Assembly: GCF_030035605.1 (NCBI RefSeq)
Contig: NZ_CP106736.1
Span: 558,001-622,000, forward strand
Length of the DNA stretch: 64,000 bases
Source of the DNA: Silvimonas soli
GTDB taxonomy: Bacteria > Pseudomonadota > Gammaproteobacteria > Burkholderiales > Chitinibacteraceae
Reading direction: 5' to 3'
The notes below the pieces were generated by a model. It was not told the DNA's origin. It was given only the letters and a program-made list of their open reading frames with translations, and made no database searches. This document shows positions 25,187-36,392 of this stretch, in pieces (positions within the stretch are counted from its first letter, which is position 1; every line of letters begins with the position of its first letter). Position numbers and translations under genes: made by a program.

Positions 25187-25741
25187 TTACAGCCCTTTCA
25201 CCGCATAAATGCACAAGGTATTGCGCCAGTAGCCCTGGTAATCCATGCCGCAGCCAAACAAGAAGCGATCTTCCACCTCCAGACCGACAAAGTCAGCGGA
25301 TACGCCGGGCGCCTTGCGGTCGTGCAGTTTGTCGACCAGCACGGCCACTTTGACTTCTTTGGCGCCGCGCTTGATGCAGTCTTCGATGACCGCAGCCAGG
25401 GTGTGGCCTTCATCCAGGATGTCATCGACGATCAGGATGGTGCGGCCCTTCATATCGTCACGTGGCGGTACCAGCCAGTTGATCTGGCCGCCGCTGGTTT
25501 CGTGGCGATAGCGGCTGGCGTGCAGGTAAGAGCACTCCAGCGGAAACTTCAGTTTGGGCAGCAGGTGGCCAGAAACTATCAGGCCGCCGTTCATGATGGT
25601 GTACACAATCGGATTGCTGCTGGACATCGCATCAGTGATCTGCGCCGCCATACGATCAATTGCCGCGTGTACCTCCTGTTCAGTGTGCAGGCAGTCCGCG
25701 TTGTCGATGATGGTATTTGCTGCAGGTAGTTCAAGCGTCAC
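25187..25741 (-). CDS. hpt: Hypoxanthine-guanine phosphoribosyltransferase
   Basis: 184 residues. It transfers phosphoribosyl from PRPP to hypoxanthine or guanine. The PRPP loop ILIVDDILDEGHTL is near residue 100, and the C-terminal FVGLEVEDRFLFGCGMDYQGYWRN is the Hpt end region (GFGxDxxxxYRNLP-like). It is the third gene of a purine-salvage operon, 14 bases behind apt, and is followed by a strong terminator. Preference between hypoxanthine and guanine cannot be read from the sequence. Confidence 0.92.
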   Translation of the reverse strand: MTLELPAANTIIDNADCLHTEQEVHAAIDRMAAQITDAMSSSNPIVYTIMNGGLIVSGHLLPKLKFPLECSYLHASRYRHETSGGQINWLVPPRDDMKGRTILIVDDILDEGHTLAAVIEDCIKRGAKEVKVAVLVDKLHDRKAPGVSADFVGLEVEDRFLFGCGMDYQGYWRNTLCIYAVKGL

Positions 25742-25755
25742 GGTATATACCCCGT

Positions 25756-26304
25756 TTAATGTCCGGCAAAATCACAAATGGTAAACAGCGGCAGGCCCTG
25801 ATCCTTGATCAGTTTCGAGCCGCCCAGTTCAGGCAAATCAACGATGGCTGCCGCCTCTACAACCGTGGCACCCAGCTTGTGCAGCAGATTGTACGCCGCC
25901 AGCATGGTGCCGCCAGTGGCAACCAGATCGTCAATCAATAACACCCGGTCCCCCGGCTTGCAGGCATCGGTATGAATTTCAACGGTAGCCGAGCCGTATT
26001 CCAGCTCGTATTCTTCGGCCACGGTCAGGTAAGGCAGTTTGCCCTTCTTGCGAATGGGTACGAACCCCAGATTGAGTTCGTACGCCACCACGGCCCCCAG
26101 GATGAAACCACGTGCGTCCACGCCAGCCACCAGATCGAGTTTTTCATCCATATAGCGATGAACAAACGTATCGACCAGCAGGCGGAAGGTCTTTGGGTCT
26201 TGCAACAGCGGCGTGATGTCGCGAAACATCACTCCCGGCTGCGGCCAGTCCGCCACGGTGCGGATATGCGACTGGATATAGTCGGCGTAAAGCGGTTCTT
26301 TCAT
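25756..26304 (-). CDS. apt: Adenine phosphoribosyltransferase
   Basis: 182 residues. Apt makes AMP from adenine and PRPP. Family motifs are WPQPGVMFRDITPLL near the N-terminus, GVDARGFILG in the middle, and the PRPP-binding loop RVLLIDDLVATGGTM near residue 125. It lies between the purine permease (21 bases upstream) and hpt, making a compact uptake-plus-salvage operon. Confidence 0.97.
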   Translation of the reverse strand: MKEPLYADYIQSHIRTVADWPQPGVMFRDITPLLQDPKTFRLLVDTFVHRYMDEKLDLVAGVDARGFILGAVVAYELNLGFVPIRKKGKLPYLTVAEEYELEYGSATVEIHTDACKPGDRVLLIDDLVATGGTMLAAYNLLHKLGATVVEAAAIVDLPELGGSKLIKDQGLPLFTICDFAGH

Positions 26305-26325
26305 CCTGGTAAACCTTGAAGTAGA

Positions 26326-27618
26326 TCAGCCAAAGAAGGCGAATTTCACCAGCCACAGCAAGGCGATCACCACCACGGCGGGCGAGAGATCCTTGAAGCG
26401 GCCAGCCAGCAGCTTGATGGCAACATAGCTGATGAAACCAATGGCAATACCATCGGCAATCGAATACGTAAACGGAATCGCCAGTGCGGTCATAACCGCT
26501 GGTGCGGATTCAGTCAGATCGTTCCATTCGATTTCAGCCAGACCACGTGCCATCAACACGGCGACGTAGCACAGCGCCGGAGCAGTCGCAAAAGCAGGCA
26601 CGGAGCCAGCCAGCGGCGAAAACACCAGCGAAATCAGGAACAGGATCGCAACCACAACAGCGGTCAGACCAGTACGGCCACCCACAGCAGTACCCGCTGC
26701 AGATTCAATATACGCCGTGGTGGACGAGGTACCCAGAGCAGCACCGGCCACAATCGCCACGCTATCGGCCATCAGTGCGCGCTTCAGGCGCGGCAGCTTG
26801 CCGTTTTTGTCCAGCAGGCCAGCGCGATGCGAAACACCAATCAGCGTGCCGGTGGTGTCAAACAGATCAACAAAGAAGAACACGAACACCACGCCCAAGA
26901 GGCCAGCGTTCAATGCGCCTTTCAAGTCCATCTGCAGCAGGGTTGGGGCAATCGATGGCGGAGCCGAGAACACGCCCTGGAATTTGGACAGGCCCATCAG
27001 CACGGCAATCACGGTGACCGTGAGAATGCCGATGATGATCGAACCTGGAATACGGCGATATTCCAGCGCAATGATCAGGAAGAAACCAAACACCGCCAGC
27101 AAGGTTTGTGGCGCGTGGATGTTGCCCAGCGTCACCAGCGTGGCCGGCGAAGCGGTCACCACACCAGCGCTCTTGAGTGCAATCAGCGCCAGGAAAATAC
27201 CGACACCGGCGGAGATAGCCAGTTTGAGCGAATGCGGAATCGCGTTAACGATCGCTTCACGCACTTTGAACAGGCTAACGGCCAGGAAAATAATGCCGGA
27301 GATAAACACCGCACCCAGCGCCGTCTGCCAAGGCACGCCCATGCCCTTGACTACGGTAAAGGTGAAATAGGCATTCAGGCCCATGCCCGGCGCCAGCGCG
27401 ATCGGGTAATTAGCCACCAGCCCCATCACCGCCGAACCTACTGCCGCAGCAATACACGTCGCCACGAACACGGCGTTGAAATCCATGCCTGTCATCGACA
27501 AGATGGATGGGTTGACGAAGATGATGTACGCCATCGTCAAGAATGTGGTGAAGCCCGCCAGCACTTCGGTCCTGACGTCCGTGCCGTGTTCCTTCAGTTT
27601 GAAGAACGCCTCTAGCAT
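26326..27618 (-). CDS. NCS2 family purine permease (AzgA/PbuG-like)
   Basis: 430 residues with about twelve to fourteen membrane segments. The start MLEAFFKLKEHGTDVRTEVLAGFTTFLTMAYIIFVNPSI-like spacing (split here as LAGFTTFLTMAYIIF and VNPSIL) and the ALAPGMGLNAYFTF segment are signatures of the AzgA/PbuG/GhxP group, which import adenine, guanine or hypoxanthine with protons. VDLFDTTGTLIG and GTSSTTAYIESAAGT are also typical. Being followed by apt and hpt, purine-base uptake is very likely; exact substrate unknown. No purine riboswitch is visible upstream. Confidence 0.92.
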   Translation of the reverse strand: MLEAFFKLKEHGTDVRTEVLAGFTTFLTMAYIIFVNPSILSMTGMDFNAVFVATCIAAAVGSAVMGLVANYPIALAPGMGLNAYFTFTVVKGMGVPWQTALGAVFISGIIFLAVSLFKVREAIVNAIPHSLKLAISAGVGIFLALIALKSAGVVTASPATLVTLGNIHAPQTLLAVFGFFLIIALEYRRIPGSIIIGILTVTVIAVLMGLSKFQGVFSAPPSIAPTLLQMDLKGALNAGLLGVVFVFFFVDLFDTTGTLIGVSHRAGLLDKNGKLPRLKRALMADSVAIVAGAALGTSSTTAYIESAAGTAVGGRTGLTAVVVAILFLISLVFSPLAGSVPAFATAPALCYVAVLMARGLAEIEWNDLTESAPAVMTALAIPFTYSIADGIAIGFISYVAIKLLAGRFKDLSPAVVVIALLWLVKFAFFG

Positions 27619-27794
27619 CTCTTATTCCCCGGTTTGAATTTATGGATTAGTTATTGCGTAAAAACGCGAGCCGAATAATGGTTTATAGAGCGTTATGCAA
27701 TGTGTTTGCCAGCGCTCACCCATTTTTACTTTTTTCCCCGATGCTTACTTTTACTTTTGCCTGCCATTACCACCGTCGAACCGTCATGAGGTGT

Positions 27795-28364
27795 TTACAA
27801 ACCCACCCCAGCCAGCGCGCAAACTCCCAGTACGGCAAAGATTGCCGACGCCACAAAACGCACGTAGCGCAACACATGCATGCGCGCTGAAATCCATTGC
27901 CCTACAAACACGGCTGGCACATCTGCAATCATCATGCCCAGCGTGGTGCCAGCGACCACCTGCCATAACGGCTGGTAATTCACTGCCAGCGCCACGGTAG
28001 CGATCTGGGTTTTGTCGCCCATTTCAGCAAGAAAAAAGGTTAATGCGGTCGCGATGAACGCGCCATAAGGTTTGATGCCATTGTCTTTTTCATCAAACTG
28101 ATCGGGAATAAGCGCCCAGGCGGCAATGGCCAGAAAGCCTATACCCACCACCCAGCGCAAAATTTCGGGCGCAATGAAGCCAGACAGCCACACGCCGATC
28201 CAGCCTGCAGCAAAGTGATTGATGATGGTCGCGACGAAGATGCCGGCCACAATCGGCAGCGGCTTGCGAAAGCGCGCAGCCAGAATCAGCGCAAGCAGCT
28301 GTGTCTTGTCGCCCATTTCTGCTACGGCCACTACGCCGGTGGAAACGAGGAATGCGTCGATCAT
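27795..28364 (-). CDS. GDT1/TMEM165 family manganese (calcium) exporter
   Basis: 189 residues with six membrane segments and two copies of the family signature: AEMGDKTQ near residues 15-22 and again AEMGDKTQ near 115. In bacteria this family (MneA and relatives) exports manganese. The ATG at 28364 begins MIDAFLVSTGVVAVAEMGDK, the normal family start, so the extra 45 residues of a longer frame are untranslated leader. That leader is about 280 bases long and carries a manganese-riboswitch-like motif. Confidence 0.9.
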   Translation of the reverse strand: MIDAFLVSTGVVAVAEMGDKTQLLALILAARFRKPLPIVAGIFVATIINHFAAGWIGVWLSGFIAPEILRWVVGIGFLAIAAWALIPDQFDEKDNGIKPYGAFIATALTFFLAEMGDKTQIATVALAVNYQPLWQVVAGTTLGMMIADVPAVFVGQWISARMHVLRYVRFVASAIFAVLGVCALAGVGL

Positions 28365-28464
28365 CAGTGTGTATACGTACAGGACAGTTGGCGGCAGATC
28401 AGCCCATGCGCCAAGCCTCATCCACAACCGGGAGAGGCACTGACAACAAAGTGCAGCCACAAAG

Positions 28465-28612
28465 ACAAAGTCGCTGACAAAACCTGCCTTTGGCGCCATG
28501 GGTCACGTTGTGACGCTGGCAAAGCATTGTTTTGTGAGCGACTTCCAGTTTGCGGCGATCTGCGGGACGAACTTCCCTGAAGGCCAAAAGGTGCGCAGTG
28601 TACTCCCCGGCG
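28465..28612 (-). promoter_or_regulatory. Candidate manganese (yybP-ykoY) riboswitch in the leader of the GDT1-family gene
   Basis: On the minus strand the leader begins with GGGGAGTA (28608-28601), the invariant L1 motif of yybP-ykoY riboswitches. Downstream, CCTTTTGGC can pair with GCCAAAGG (28496-28489 region) as a P2-like helix, followed by GGTTTTGTCAGC (28484-28473), which resembles the second conserved strand. The gene controlled belongs to a manganese-exporter family that this riboswitch commonly regulates. The motif and context are seen; I could not fully match the second conserved loop or P1. Confidence 0.5.
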
Positions 28613-28643
28613 TTGATCGGTTCAACCTTACAAGGTCACCGAA

Positions 28644-29396
28644 CTACCTGGGGATTGCCGCAGTCACGGCGCTGACCGGGATGAATTGCAGGAACGGCCC
28701 GGCAATCATGCTCTGGGCGTAATCAATGGCGCTGCGGCGATATTTTTCGTTGTTCATCTCCGCCAGCAACTCCAGCCGACTGAGCATGCGGCCAAACTCG
28801 CGCTCAAAAGACAAGTTGCGCACGTCCGGGCCAATCTCGTTGGATAACAACAGCACCCTGCCCTGCGCATCCGTGCGATTGGCCAGCATCCAGGCGGCCA
28901 CTTCAATATTGTGGGCGGCGTTCGCCAGTTGTTGCGCATCCAGCCCATTGATCAAATACAGCTGCAAATGCCCGCCATAGACTTCGACCAGCATCGTACC
29001 CAGGCCATAAATCAGCGTGCCGGCACGATCGCCACTAAAAGCGGGATTAAACGCCAGCGGCAACGCGGCCACTGATCGCACATTGACGGGCAACCCGGGT
29101 AGCGGCGTGCCATTGCGGATAGCGTCAATGACATTACCTTGCGCCGTTTGCAGATCCGGCGCGCCGGTTTTCTTCCATTCAGCCGGATTGCGTTTGTAGA
29201 GTTTTTGCAGCAGCAGCGCCAGGCTATCGAGGTTGTCGCGCATGGCCAGATTGGCTGCACGATTGGGCCCGCTTTGGGCCAGTTCATTGCTGTGAAAACT
29301 GTCGCCATTCACCGGCTTTTCGACCGGGGTACTGGCACAACCTGCCATCAGTCCAGCCAATAGCACCAGCCCTGATAGCCGTGCGGGTTTGTGCAT
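28644..29396 (-). CDS. Lipoprotein of unknown function
   Basis: 250 residues from the ATG at 29396, which has a GGAG ribosome site; the longer frame from 29447 would place 17 residues before the signal peptide. The lipobox LMAGC puts the lipidated cysteine at residue 20. The mature part is helical, with segments NRAANLAMRDNLDSLALLLQKLYKRNP-like (split: NLAMRDNLDSL and LLQKLYKRNP) and FEREFGRMLSRLELLAEMN. No catalytic motif is visible. It is probably an outer-membrane lipoprotein. Its stop codon lies near the start of the exporter leader. Confidence 0.75.
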   Translation of the reverse strand: MHKPARLSGLVLLAGLMAGCASTPVEKPVNGDSFHSNELAQSGPNRAANLAMRDNLDSLALLLQKLYKRNPAEWKKTGAPDLQTAQGNVIDAIRNGTPLPGLPVNVRSVAALPLAFNPAFSGDRAGTLIYGLGTMLVEVYGGHLQLYLINGLDAQQLANAAHNIEVAAWMLANRTDAQGRVLLLSNEIGPDVRNLSFEREFGRMLSRLELLAEMNNEKYRRSAIDYAQSMIAGPFLQFIPVSAVTAAIPR

Positions 29397-29406
29397 GTGA
29401 TGCTCC

Positions 29407-29439
29407 AGCCAAAAATCAAACGGCGCCAACTGCGCCGTT
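29407..29439 (-). terminator. Hairpin with T-rich tail: terminator of the phosphatase gene or attenuator of the lipoprotein gene
   Basis: AACGGCGC (29419-29426) pairs perfectly with GCGCCGTT (29432-29439) over a 5-base loop; on the minus strand it is followed by TTTGATTTTT. It lies just before the ribosome site of the lipoprotein gene, so it could both end phosphatase transcripts and limit lipoprotein expression. Confidence 0.5.
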
Positions 29440-29510
29440 CCATTCATGGTTGACCATCAAGCTGCAATCCACAATCAGAATTGAGCTAAAACGTATCGCG
29501 AAGTGACCGT

Positions 29511-30008
29511 TTACTCAGGCTGGGCCAATGCCGTTTCAATATGTTTGACCAAGCCATCGCAACCCGCCTCGACCAGATCGAGCACATTTTCAAAGCCTTC
29601 GCCGCCACCGTAATACGGATCGGGCACGTCAGCGCCCTCATGACCCGGCGCAAAGTCCAGAAACATCTTGAGTCTGTCACGCAATTCGGGCGGGCATTGG
29701 CGTTCGAGCTTTTTCAGATGGCCGTGATCCATCGCCAGCACCAAATCGAACTGGCTGAAATCCTGGCGGTTGACCTGGCGGGCACGCAGAAAAGACAAAT
29801 CGTAGCCGCGCTTGCGGGCATGCTGCTGTGCGCGGCGATCCGGGGCTTCACTGACGTGGTAGTCGTCGGTACCGGCAGAATCGATATCCACCCGTTCTTG
29901 CAAGCCGGCCTTGCGCACCAGCTGGCGCATGACACCGTCCGCAGTCGGGCTGCGGCAAATATTGCCGGTACAAACGAAGAGAACTCTGAATTTCTTGACG
30001 TATTTCAA
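29511..30008 (-). CDS. Low molecular weight protein-tyrosine phosphatase
   Basis: About 165 residues from a TTG at 30008; a longer version from 30035 is possible because no ribosome site is strong. The catalytic loop VCTGNICRS (C-x5-R-S) lies near the N-terminus, and the general-acid motif VPDPYYGG lies near residue 133, both required for LMW phosphotyrosine phosphatases. In bacteria these often act on tyrosine kinases of polysaccharide export, but no such genes are nearby, so its partner is unknown. Confidence 0.9.
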   Translation of the reverse strand: MKYVKKFRVLFVCTGNICRSPTADGVMRQLVRKAGLQERVDIDSAGTDDYHVSEAPDRRAQQHARKRGYDLSFLRARQVNRQDFSQFDLVLAMDHGHLKKLERQCPPELRDRLKMFLDFAPGHEGADVPDPYYGGGEGFENVLDLVEAGCDGLVKHIETALAQPE

Positions 30009-30309
30009 CGGCTTATTCCACTTCTGACACACCAATCCGTGTCATGACGAGTTAAACAGGGGCGAGAAGAATTCGCATGTTAACACCGTCCGGCGAACGC
30101 ACGTTTCAAACAGGGACATACGTACATCTACTGATGCAATGACGATACAGCGGTAAATTCAGAATGCGTAGGCGCGAATAGCCGCGCCTGACGGGTTGCG
30201 CGGGCGATAGCGGCTTTGCAAGCTTGAAACATATTTTTCAGACAAAACTCAGCACACGAAGGCTGCTTTGGAGTTTGTGCATTGCTGACCCCGGGCGAGC
30301 AATCGCGCA
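30009..30309. other. Intergenic region upstream of the phosphatase gene
   Basis: About 300 bases between the DMT transporter and the phosphatase, both leftward. It should hold the phosphatase promoter. No small gene or strong hairpin is seen. Confidence 0.5.
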
Positions 30310-31218
30310 TCAGGATAAAGGCGCAGCTTTTTCCACGGGTGACTCCGGCTCTTGCCAGCTCACCAGGAAAATCGCCGCTAGCACACAAACCAGTGCGGCA
30401 GCGTGGGCCAGGGCCGGTTGCTCATGCAAAAACACAATCGCATAAACCACTGCTGCCACTGGCAACGCAGCAGTAAACACCCCGGCCTTTTGCGCCGGAA
30501 TATGGCGGATACCCTTCATCCACAACCAGAAACTCAATACGCTAGCCGCCAGTCCGTACCAGAACACCAGCAGCCAGGTATGCAAGTCCACGCTGGGCAG
30601 GTCGAAATGCAGCAGCGAGGTCAAACCCAGCGGCAGCATCAGCATCAGGCCAATCAAATGTGTATACGCGCAGATATCAATGGCGGGGAGCGACTGGGTG
30701 AGGCGGCGCGACAGAATCACGTAGATGGATTCACAGACCACGGCGCCAGCCACCAGCAAATTACCGACCAGTGAACCGCCGTCACCATCGCTACCAGAAC
30801 GGGTGACGTTGATGATCACCATACCCAGCACCGCCAGCCCCACGGCCACAATGGCGCGGCGGCCCAGATGTTCGCGCAGGAACAGCCACGACAAAATCAG
30901 CACCACCGCCGGGATAGTGCTGGTTATAACGCCCGCCGCCAGCGCCGTGGTGCGTTGCACGCCGTTGAGCATCAGCAACGTAAACAGGAAGGTACCGAAC
31001 AGTGCCTGCAGAAACAGTCCCAACCACTGCTGACGTGTCACCAGCCGCATGCGGCTGAGCCGATAGCGCGGCAGCAATACGCCGACACCCACCACAAAGC
31101 GCAATAGCGCAAACAACGTCACCGGCACCACCATGACAATTGATTTGCCGATCCCCACATTGCTGCCGACCAGCGCCATCGAAACAATCAAAAACAAGGT
31201 ATAGCGATTGAACGTCAT
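30310..31218 (-). CDS. DMT superfamily (EamA) transporter
   Basis: 302 residues with ten predicted membrane segments arranged as two EamA repeats of five. The start at 31218 begins MTFNRYTLFLIVSMALVGSN, entering the first membrane segment directly; the longer frame overlaps the livF end and is not plausible. EamA members export metabolites such as amino acids or purines, but the sequence does not show which. It lies downstream of the liv transporter operon in the same direction. Confidence 0.88.
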   Translation of the reverse strand: MTFNRYTLFLIVSMALVGSNVGIGKSIVMVVPVTLFALLRFVVGVGVLLPRYRLSRMRLVTRQQWLGLFLQALFGTFLFTLLMLNGVQRTTALAAGVITSTIPAVVLILSWLFLREHLGRRAIVAVGLAVLGMVIINVTRSGSDGDGGSLVGNLLVAGAVVCESIYVILSRRLTQSLPAIDICAYTHLIGLMLMLPLGLTSLLHFDLPSVDLHTWLLVFWYGLAASVLSFWLWMKGIRHIPAQKAGVFTAALPVAAVVYAIVFLHEQPALAHAAALVCVLAAIFLVSWQEPESPVEKAAPLS

Positions 31219-31262
31219 GAATAGACCGGTGATGTGGGGGTGAACGGGGGCTACGATGCAGA

Positions 31263-31295
31263 CGCGGCACGCCCGCAAAAAACGAACGTGCCGCG
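31263..31295 (-). other. GC-rich hairpin between livF and the DMT transporter gene
   Basis: CGCGGCACG (31263-31271) and CGTGCCGCG (31287-31295) form a perfect 9-bp stem with a 15-base loop containing an A6 run. There is no T-tract after the stem on the minus strand, so it may be a transcript-end or processing structure rather than a classical terminator. Confidence 0.5.
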
Positions 31296-31306
31296 AAGGC
31301 CAGACT

Positions 31307-32032
31307 TTAAACTGCGTGGGCGCCGCTTTCCAGATACGCCGCACGTACTTCCGGGCTTTCCAGCAATTCTTTGCCGGTGCCCGCCAGCACAATGCCGCCA
31401 TGCTGCAGCACGTATCCACGATGCGCAACCCGCAAGGCATGGTGAGCATTTTGCTCGACCAACAAGATGGTCATGCCGTAGGTGTCGTTCAGTTCGCGAA
31501 TAATGCGGAACACTTGTTTGATGTACAGCGGCGCCAGGCCCAGTGAAGGCTCATCCAGCAACAGCAGTTGCGGGCGACCCATCAAGGCGCGGGCGATGGC
31601 CAGCATTTGTTGTTCGCCGCCAGAAAGCGTGCCAGCCCGTTGTGCCTGACGTTGCTCCAGAATCGGGAACATCACAAACATGCGCGCCAGGTCTTCGGCA
31701 AAGTGCGCGGCATCGGCAAAGGTGCTGCCCATTTGCAGATTTTCCAGCACGGTCATGCGCTGGAAAATCCGTCGCCCTTCCGGCACCAGCGCAATGCCTT
31801 TGCGCGAAATCTGGTGCGTGGACAAACGGGTAATGTCTTCGCCCTGGTAAGTCACCGTCCCTTGCGAGGCACGCGGCTGACCAAACAGCGTCATCATCAG
31901 GGTGGATTTACCCGCGCCGTTGGCACCAATCAAGGTAACGATCTCGCCTTTTTCCACATGCAGATCAACACCGCGCAAAGCGTGAATGGCGCCGTAATGG
32001 GCATGTACGCCGGTAAATTGCAGCATGCTCAT
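31307..32032 (-). CDS. livF: Branched-chain amino-acid ABC transporter ATP-binding protein LivF
   Basis: 241 residues. Walker A GANGAGKST, signature LSGGEQQMLAIARAL and Walker B LLLLDEPSLGLAP are all present. It drives, with LivG, import through LivHM. The start overlaps livG by 4 bases. It is the last gene of the operon; a perfect GC-rich hairpin follows the stop. Confidence 0.95.
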   Translation of the reverse strand: MSMLQFTGVHAHYGAIHALRGVDLHVEKGEIVTLIGANGAGKSTLMMTLFGQPRASQGTVTYQGEDITRLSTHQISRKGIALVPEGRRIFQRMTVLENLQMGSTFADAAHFAEDLARMFVMFPILEQRQAQRAGTLSGGEQQMLAIARALMGRPQLLLLDEPSLGLAPLYIKQVFRIIRELNDTYGMTILLVEQNAHHALRVAHRGYVLQHGGIVLAGTGKELLESPEVRAAYLESGAHAV

Positions 32033-32852
32033 AACACCACCTCCGCCGTGTCTTCTTCGCCCAGATACGCTTTGATCACGTTTGGATCATGCTGGATTTC
32101 CAGCGGCGTGCCCTGGGCAATCTTGTGGCCAAAGTTAAGCACGCAAATCTGGTCCGATACCCGCATCACCACGCTCATATCGTGCTCGATCAGCAAAATG
32201 CCTTTGTCGTGTTCACGCGAGAGATACAGCAGCAACTCGTTAAGCTCGGCGGATTCGCGCGGGTTCAGCCCCGCCGCTGGTTCATCCAGGCACAACAGCA
32301 GCGGATCGACACACAAAGCGCGGGCGATTTCGATGCGCCGTTGCGTGCCGTAAGACAAGTTGCCCGCAGCCACATTGGCGCGATCCAGCAAACCCAGCCG
32401 TTCCAGCCAGGTGCGGGCTTTTTCCAGCGCTTCATCCTGGGCCTGCCGATAACTGGCCAGCCCCAGCAAACCGGCAATCGAAAACCGTGACGCCCGCTGC
32501 AGTGCGTTGTATTGCGCCACCATCAGGTTTTCCAGCACCGTCATGCTCGGGAACAAGCGGATGTTCTGGAATGTCCGCACCACCCCGGCTTTACGCGCCA
32601 CCAGATGCGACGGCAGTTTATTGAGTGCCATATCACCGTGCTTGGGGTGATGCATCAGCACATCGCCCACAGTGGGTTTGTAGAACCCAGTCAGGCAATT
32701 GAAGAAGGTGGTTTTGCCCGCGCCGTTGGGGCCAATGATGGAGGTGACTTTGCCCGCGGGGACATCCAGCGACAGATCATCCAGCGCGGTCAGCCCGCCA
32801 AAACGCATGGTCAGGTTCTTCACTTCCAGCAAGGTTGGGTTGTTGGCAGCAC

Positions 32853-32856
<4 letters not shown>
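32029..32856 (-). CDS. livG: Branched-chain amino-acid ABC transporter ATP-binding protein LivG
   Basis: 275 residues. Walker A GPNGAGKTT is near residue 42. The signature is the divergent LSYGTQRRIEIARAL form typical of LivG, Walker B is LLCLDEPAAGLNP, and the switch region is IEHDMSVVM. The C-terminal YLGEE tail is a LivG hallmark. It overlaps livM and livF by 4 bases at either end. Confidence 0.95.
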
Positions 32857-35074
<2,218 letters not shown>

Positions 35075-35164
35075 GACAAGGGTTGCTCCAGTGTGGGTAG
35101 GCAGGTTGCAGCATGGCAGGCGGTGTAACTGGCCCGCCACGCTGCACAGGTACCTGTTGGAGCC

Positions 35165-35274
35165 CTGACAAAACCCAGCGAAGCGATGCACCAGGTAGGC
35201 ACAAGGCGCGCGAAACGCAAACAGTACGATTAGTACGGCAAGTAAGCGCAACGCAGCCTGCAGGGTTTTGTTAG
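35165..35274. repeat. Large intergenic hairpin between livJ and livH
   Basis: CTGACAAAACCC (35165-35176) pairs with GGGTTTTGTTAG (35263-35274) in a 12-bp stem with one G-U, enclosing smaller inverted repeats such as GTAC-N5-GTAC (GTACGATTAGTAC, near 35223-35235) and AGCGAAGCG with CGCAACGC. The highly organised sequence looks like a mobile-type intergenic repeat or an mRNA-processing structure. It would sit just after the livJ coding part of the transcript and could make livJ more abundant than livHMGF. Confidence 0.6.
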
Positions 35275-35282
35275 CGGCTCTC

Positions 35283-36392
35283 TTACTTGAAGTATTCGTA
35301 CTTGTTGCCCTTCCACTGATACACCCTGAATGCCGGGACTTTCAGATCACCTTTGGCATCAAACGACAGCGTGCCCACCACGGTGTTGAAGGAACCGTTT
35401 GCCAATGCTTTTTGCAGATCGGCGTACTTCACGCTCTTGGCTTTTTCAGCCGCTTGCTGGAACAACTGCATGGCCGCGTAGGCGTACAGCACATAGCCAT
35501 CGGGTTCGATCTTCTTGTCGCGAAAGCGCTTGACCACGTCAGCAGCGCCCGGCTCCAGACGCGAATCCGGGGCGAAGGTGAACAGCACGTTGTTGGCGTT
35601 GTCACCACCGGCAGCAGTCACCAGTTCGTTGTTACTCATGGTATCGCCGCCCAGAATGGTCAACTTCAGACCAGCTTGCTGAGCCTGGCGCAGAATCAGC
35701 GCTACTTCGGTGTGATAACCACCGTAAGCCACGACCTCCACACCCGCAGCCTTGAGCTTGGTGACGATGCCGGAATAGTCTTTTTCACCGGCGGTGATGG
35801 ATTCACGCAGCACCGGTTTCACGCCTTTGCTTTGCAGACCCTTGGCCATTTCATCAGCCAGACCTTTACCGTAGGCACTCTTGTCATCGATCACGGCGAT
35901 TTTCTTGCTGCCGAAATGCTCAGCCAGGAACCCACCGCCCACGCCGCCTTGCTGATCGTCGCGCCCCATGATGCGGAAGATATTCTTCAAGCCGCGCTCA
36001 GTGACCTTCGGGTTGGTGGACACGGTAGCCATTGGAATTTGCGCATCGTTGTAGATATCTGATGCCGGAATGGTCGAACTGGAACACCAGTGACCATGCA
36101 TAAATACGATGTGCTTGTTGACCATGGCATTGGCCACCGACACGGCTTGTTTTGGATCACAAGCGTCATCGCCGACTTCCAGTTTGATCTTCTGGCCCAG
36201 CACGCCGCCCTTGGCGTTGATATCGGCCACGGCCATTTCTGCGCCGTTGCGGATTTGCGCACCGGCGGAGGCGTATTCACCCGTCATTGGACCGGCAATA
36301 CCGACCGAATAATCGGCCCAAGCTGGTACGGCCAGCAGCGTGGCCAGCCCCAAGCCTGCCACGATAATGCTTTTCTTCAATGCCGCTTTCAT
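35283..36392 (-). CDS. livJ: Branched-chain amino-acid ABC transporter substrate-binding protein LivJ/LivK
   Basis: 369 residues with a signal peptide (MKAALKKSIIVAGLGLATLL...AWA). The ATG at 36392 is preceded by GAGG at the right distance. The mature start DYSVGIAGPMTGEYASAGAQIRNG-like (split: VGIAGPMTGEYASAG) and the phrase VGDDACDPKQAV with a disulfide pair (DDACDP and HWCSSS) are classical Leu/Ile/Val-binding protein features. It should be periplasmic and first in the transcript of the liv operon. It could bind other amino acids or amides; the sequence does not decide. Confidence 0.93.
   Translation of the reverse strand: MKAALKKSIIVAGLGLATLLAVPAWADYSVGIAGPMTGEYASAGAQIRNGAEMAVADINAKGGVLGQKIKLEVGDDACDPKQAVSVANAMVNKHIVFMHGHWCSSSTIPASDIYNDAQIPMATVSTNPKVTERGLKNIFRIMGRDDQQGGVGGGFLAEHFGSKKIAVIDDKSAYGKGLADEMAKGLQSKGVKPVLRESITAGEKDYSGIVTKLKAAGVEVVAYGGYHTEVALILRQAQQAGLKLTILGGDTMSNNELVTAAGGDNANNVLFTFAPDSRLEPGAADVVKRFRDKKIEPDGYVLYAYAAMQLFQQAAEKAKSVKYADLQKALANGSFNTVVGTLSFDAKGDLKVPAFRVYQWKGNKYEYFK

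Noticed and set aside
27619..27794. Purine riboswitch upstream of the purine permease
   Set aside because: I saw no conserved purine-aptamer core; the region is short, AT-rich and more like a plain promoter.
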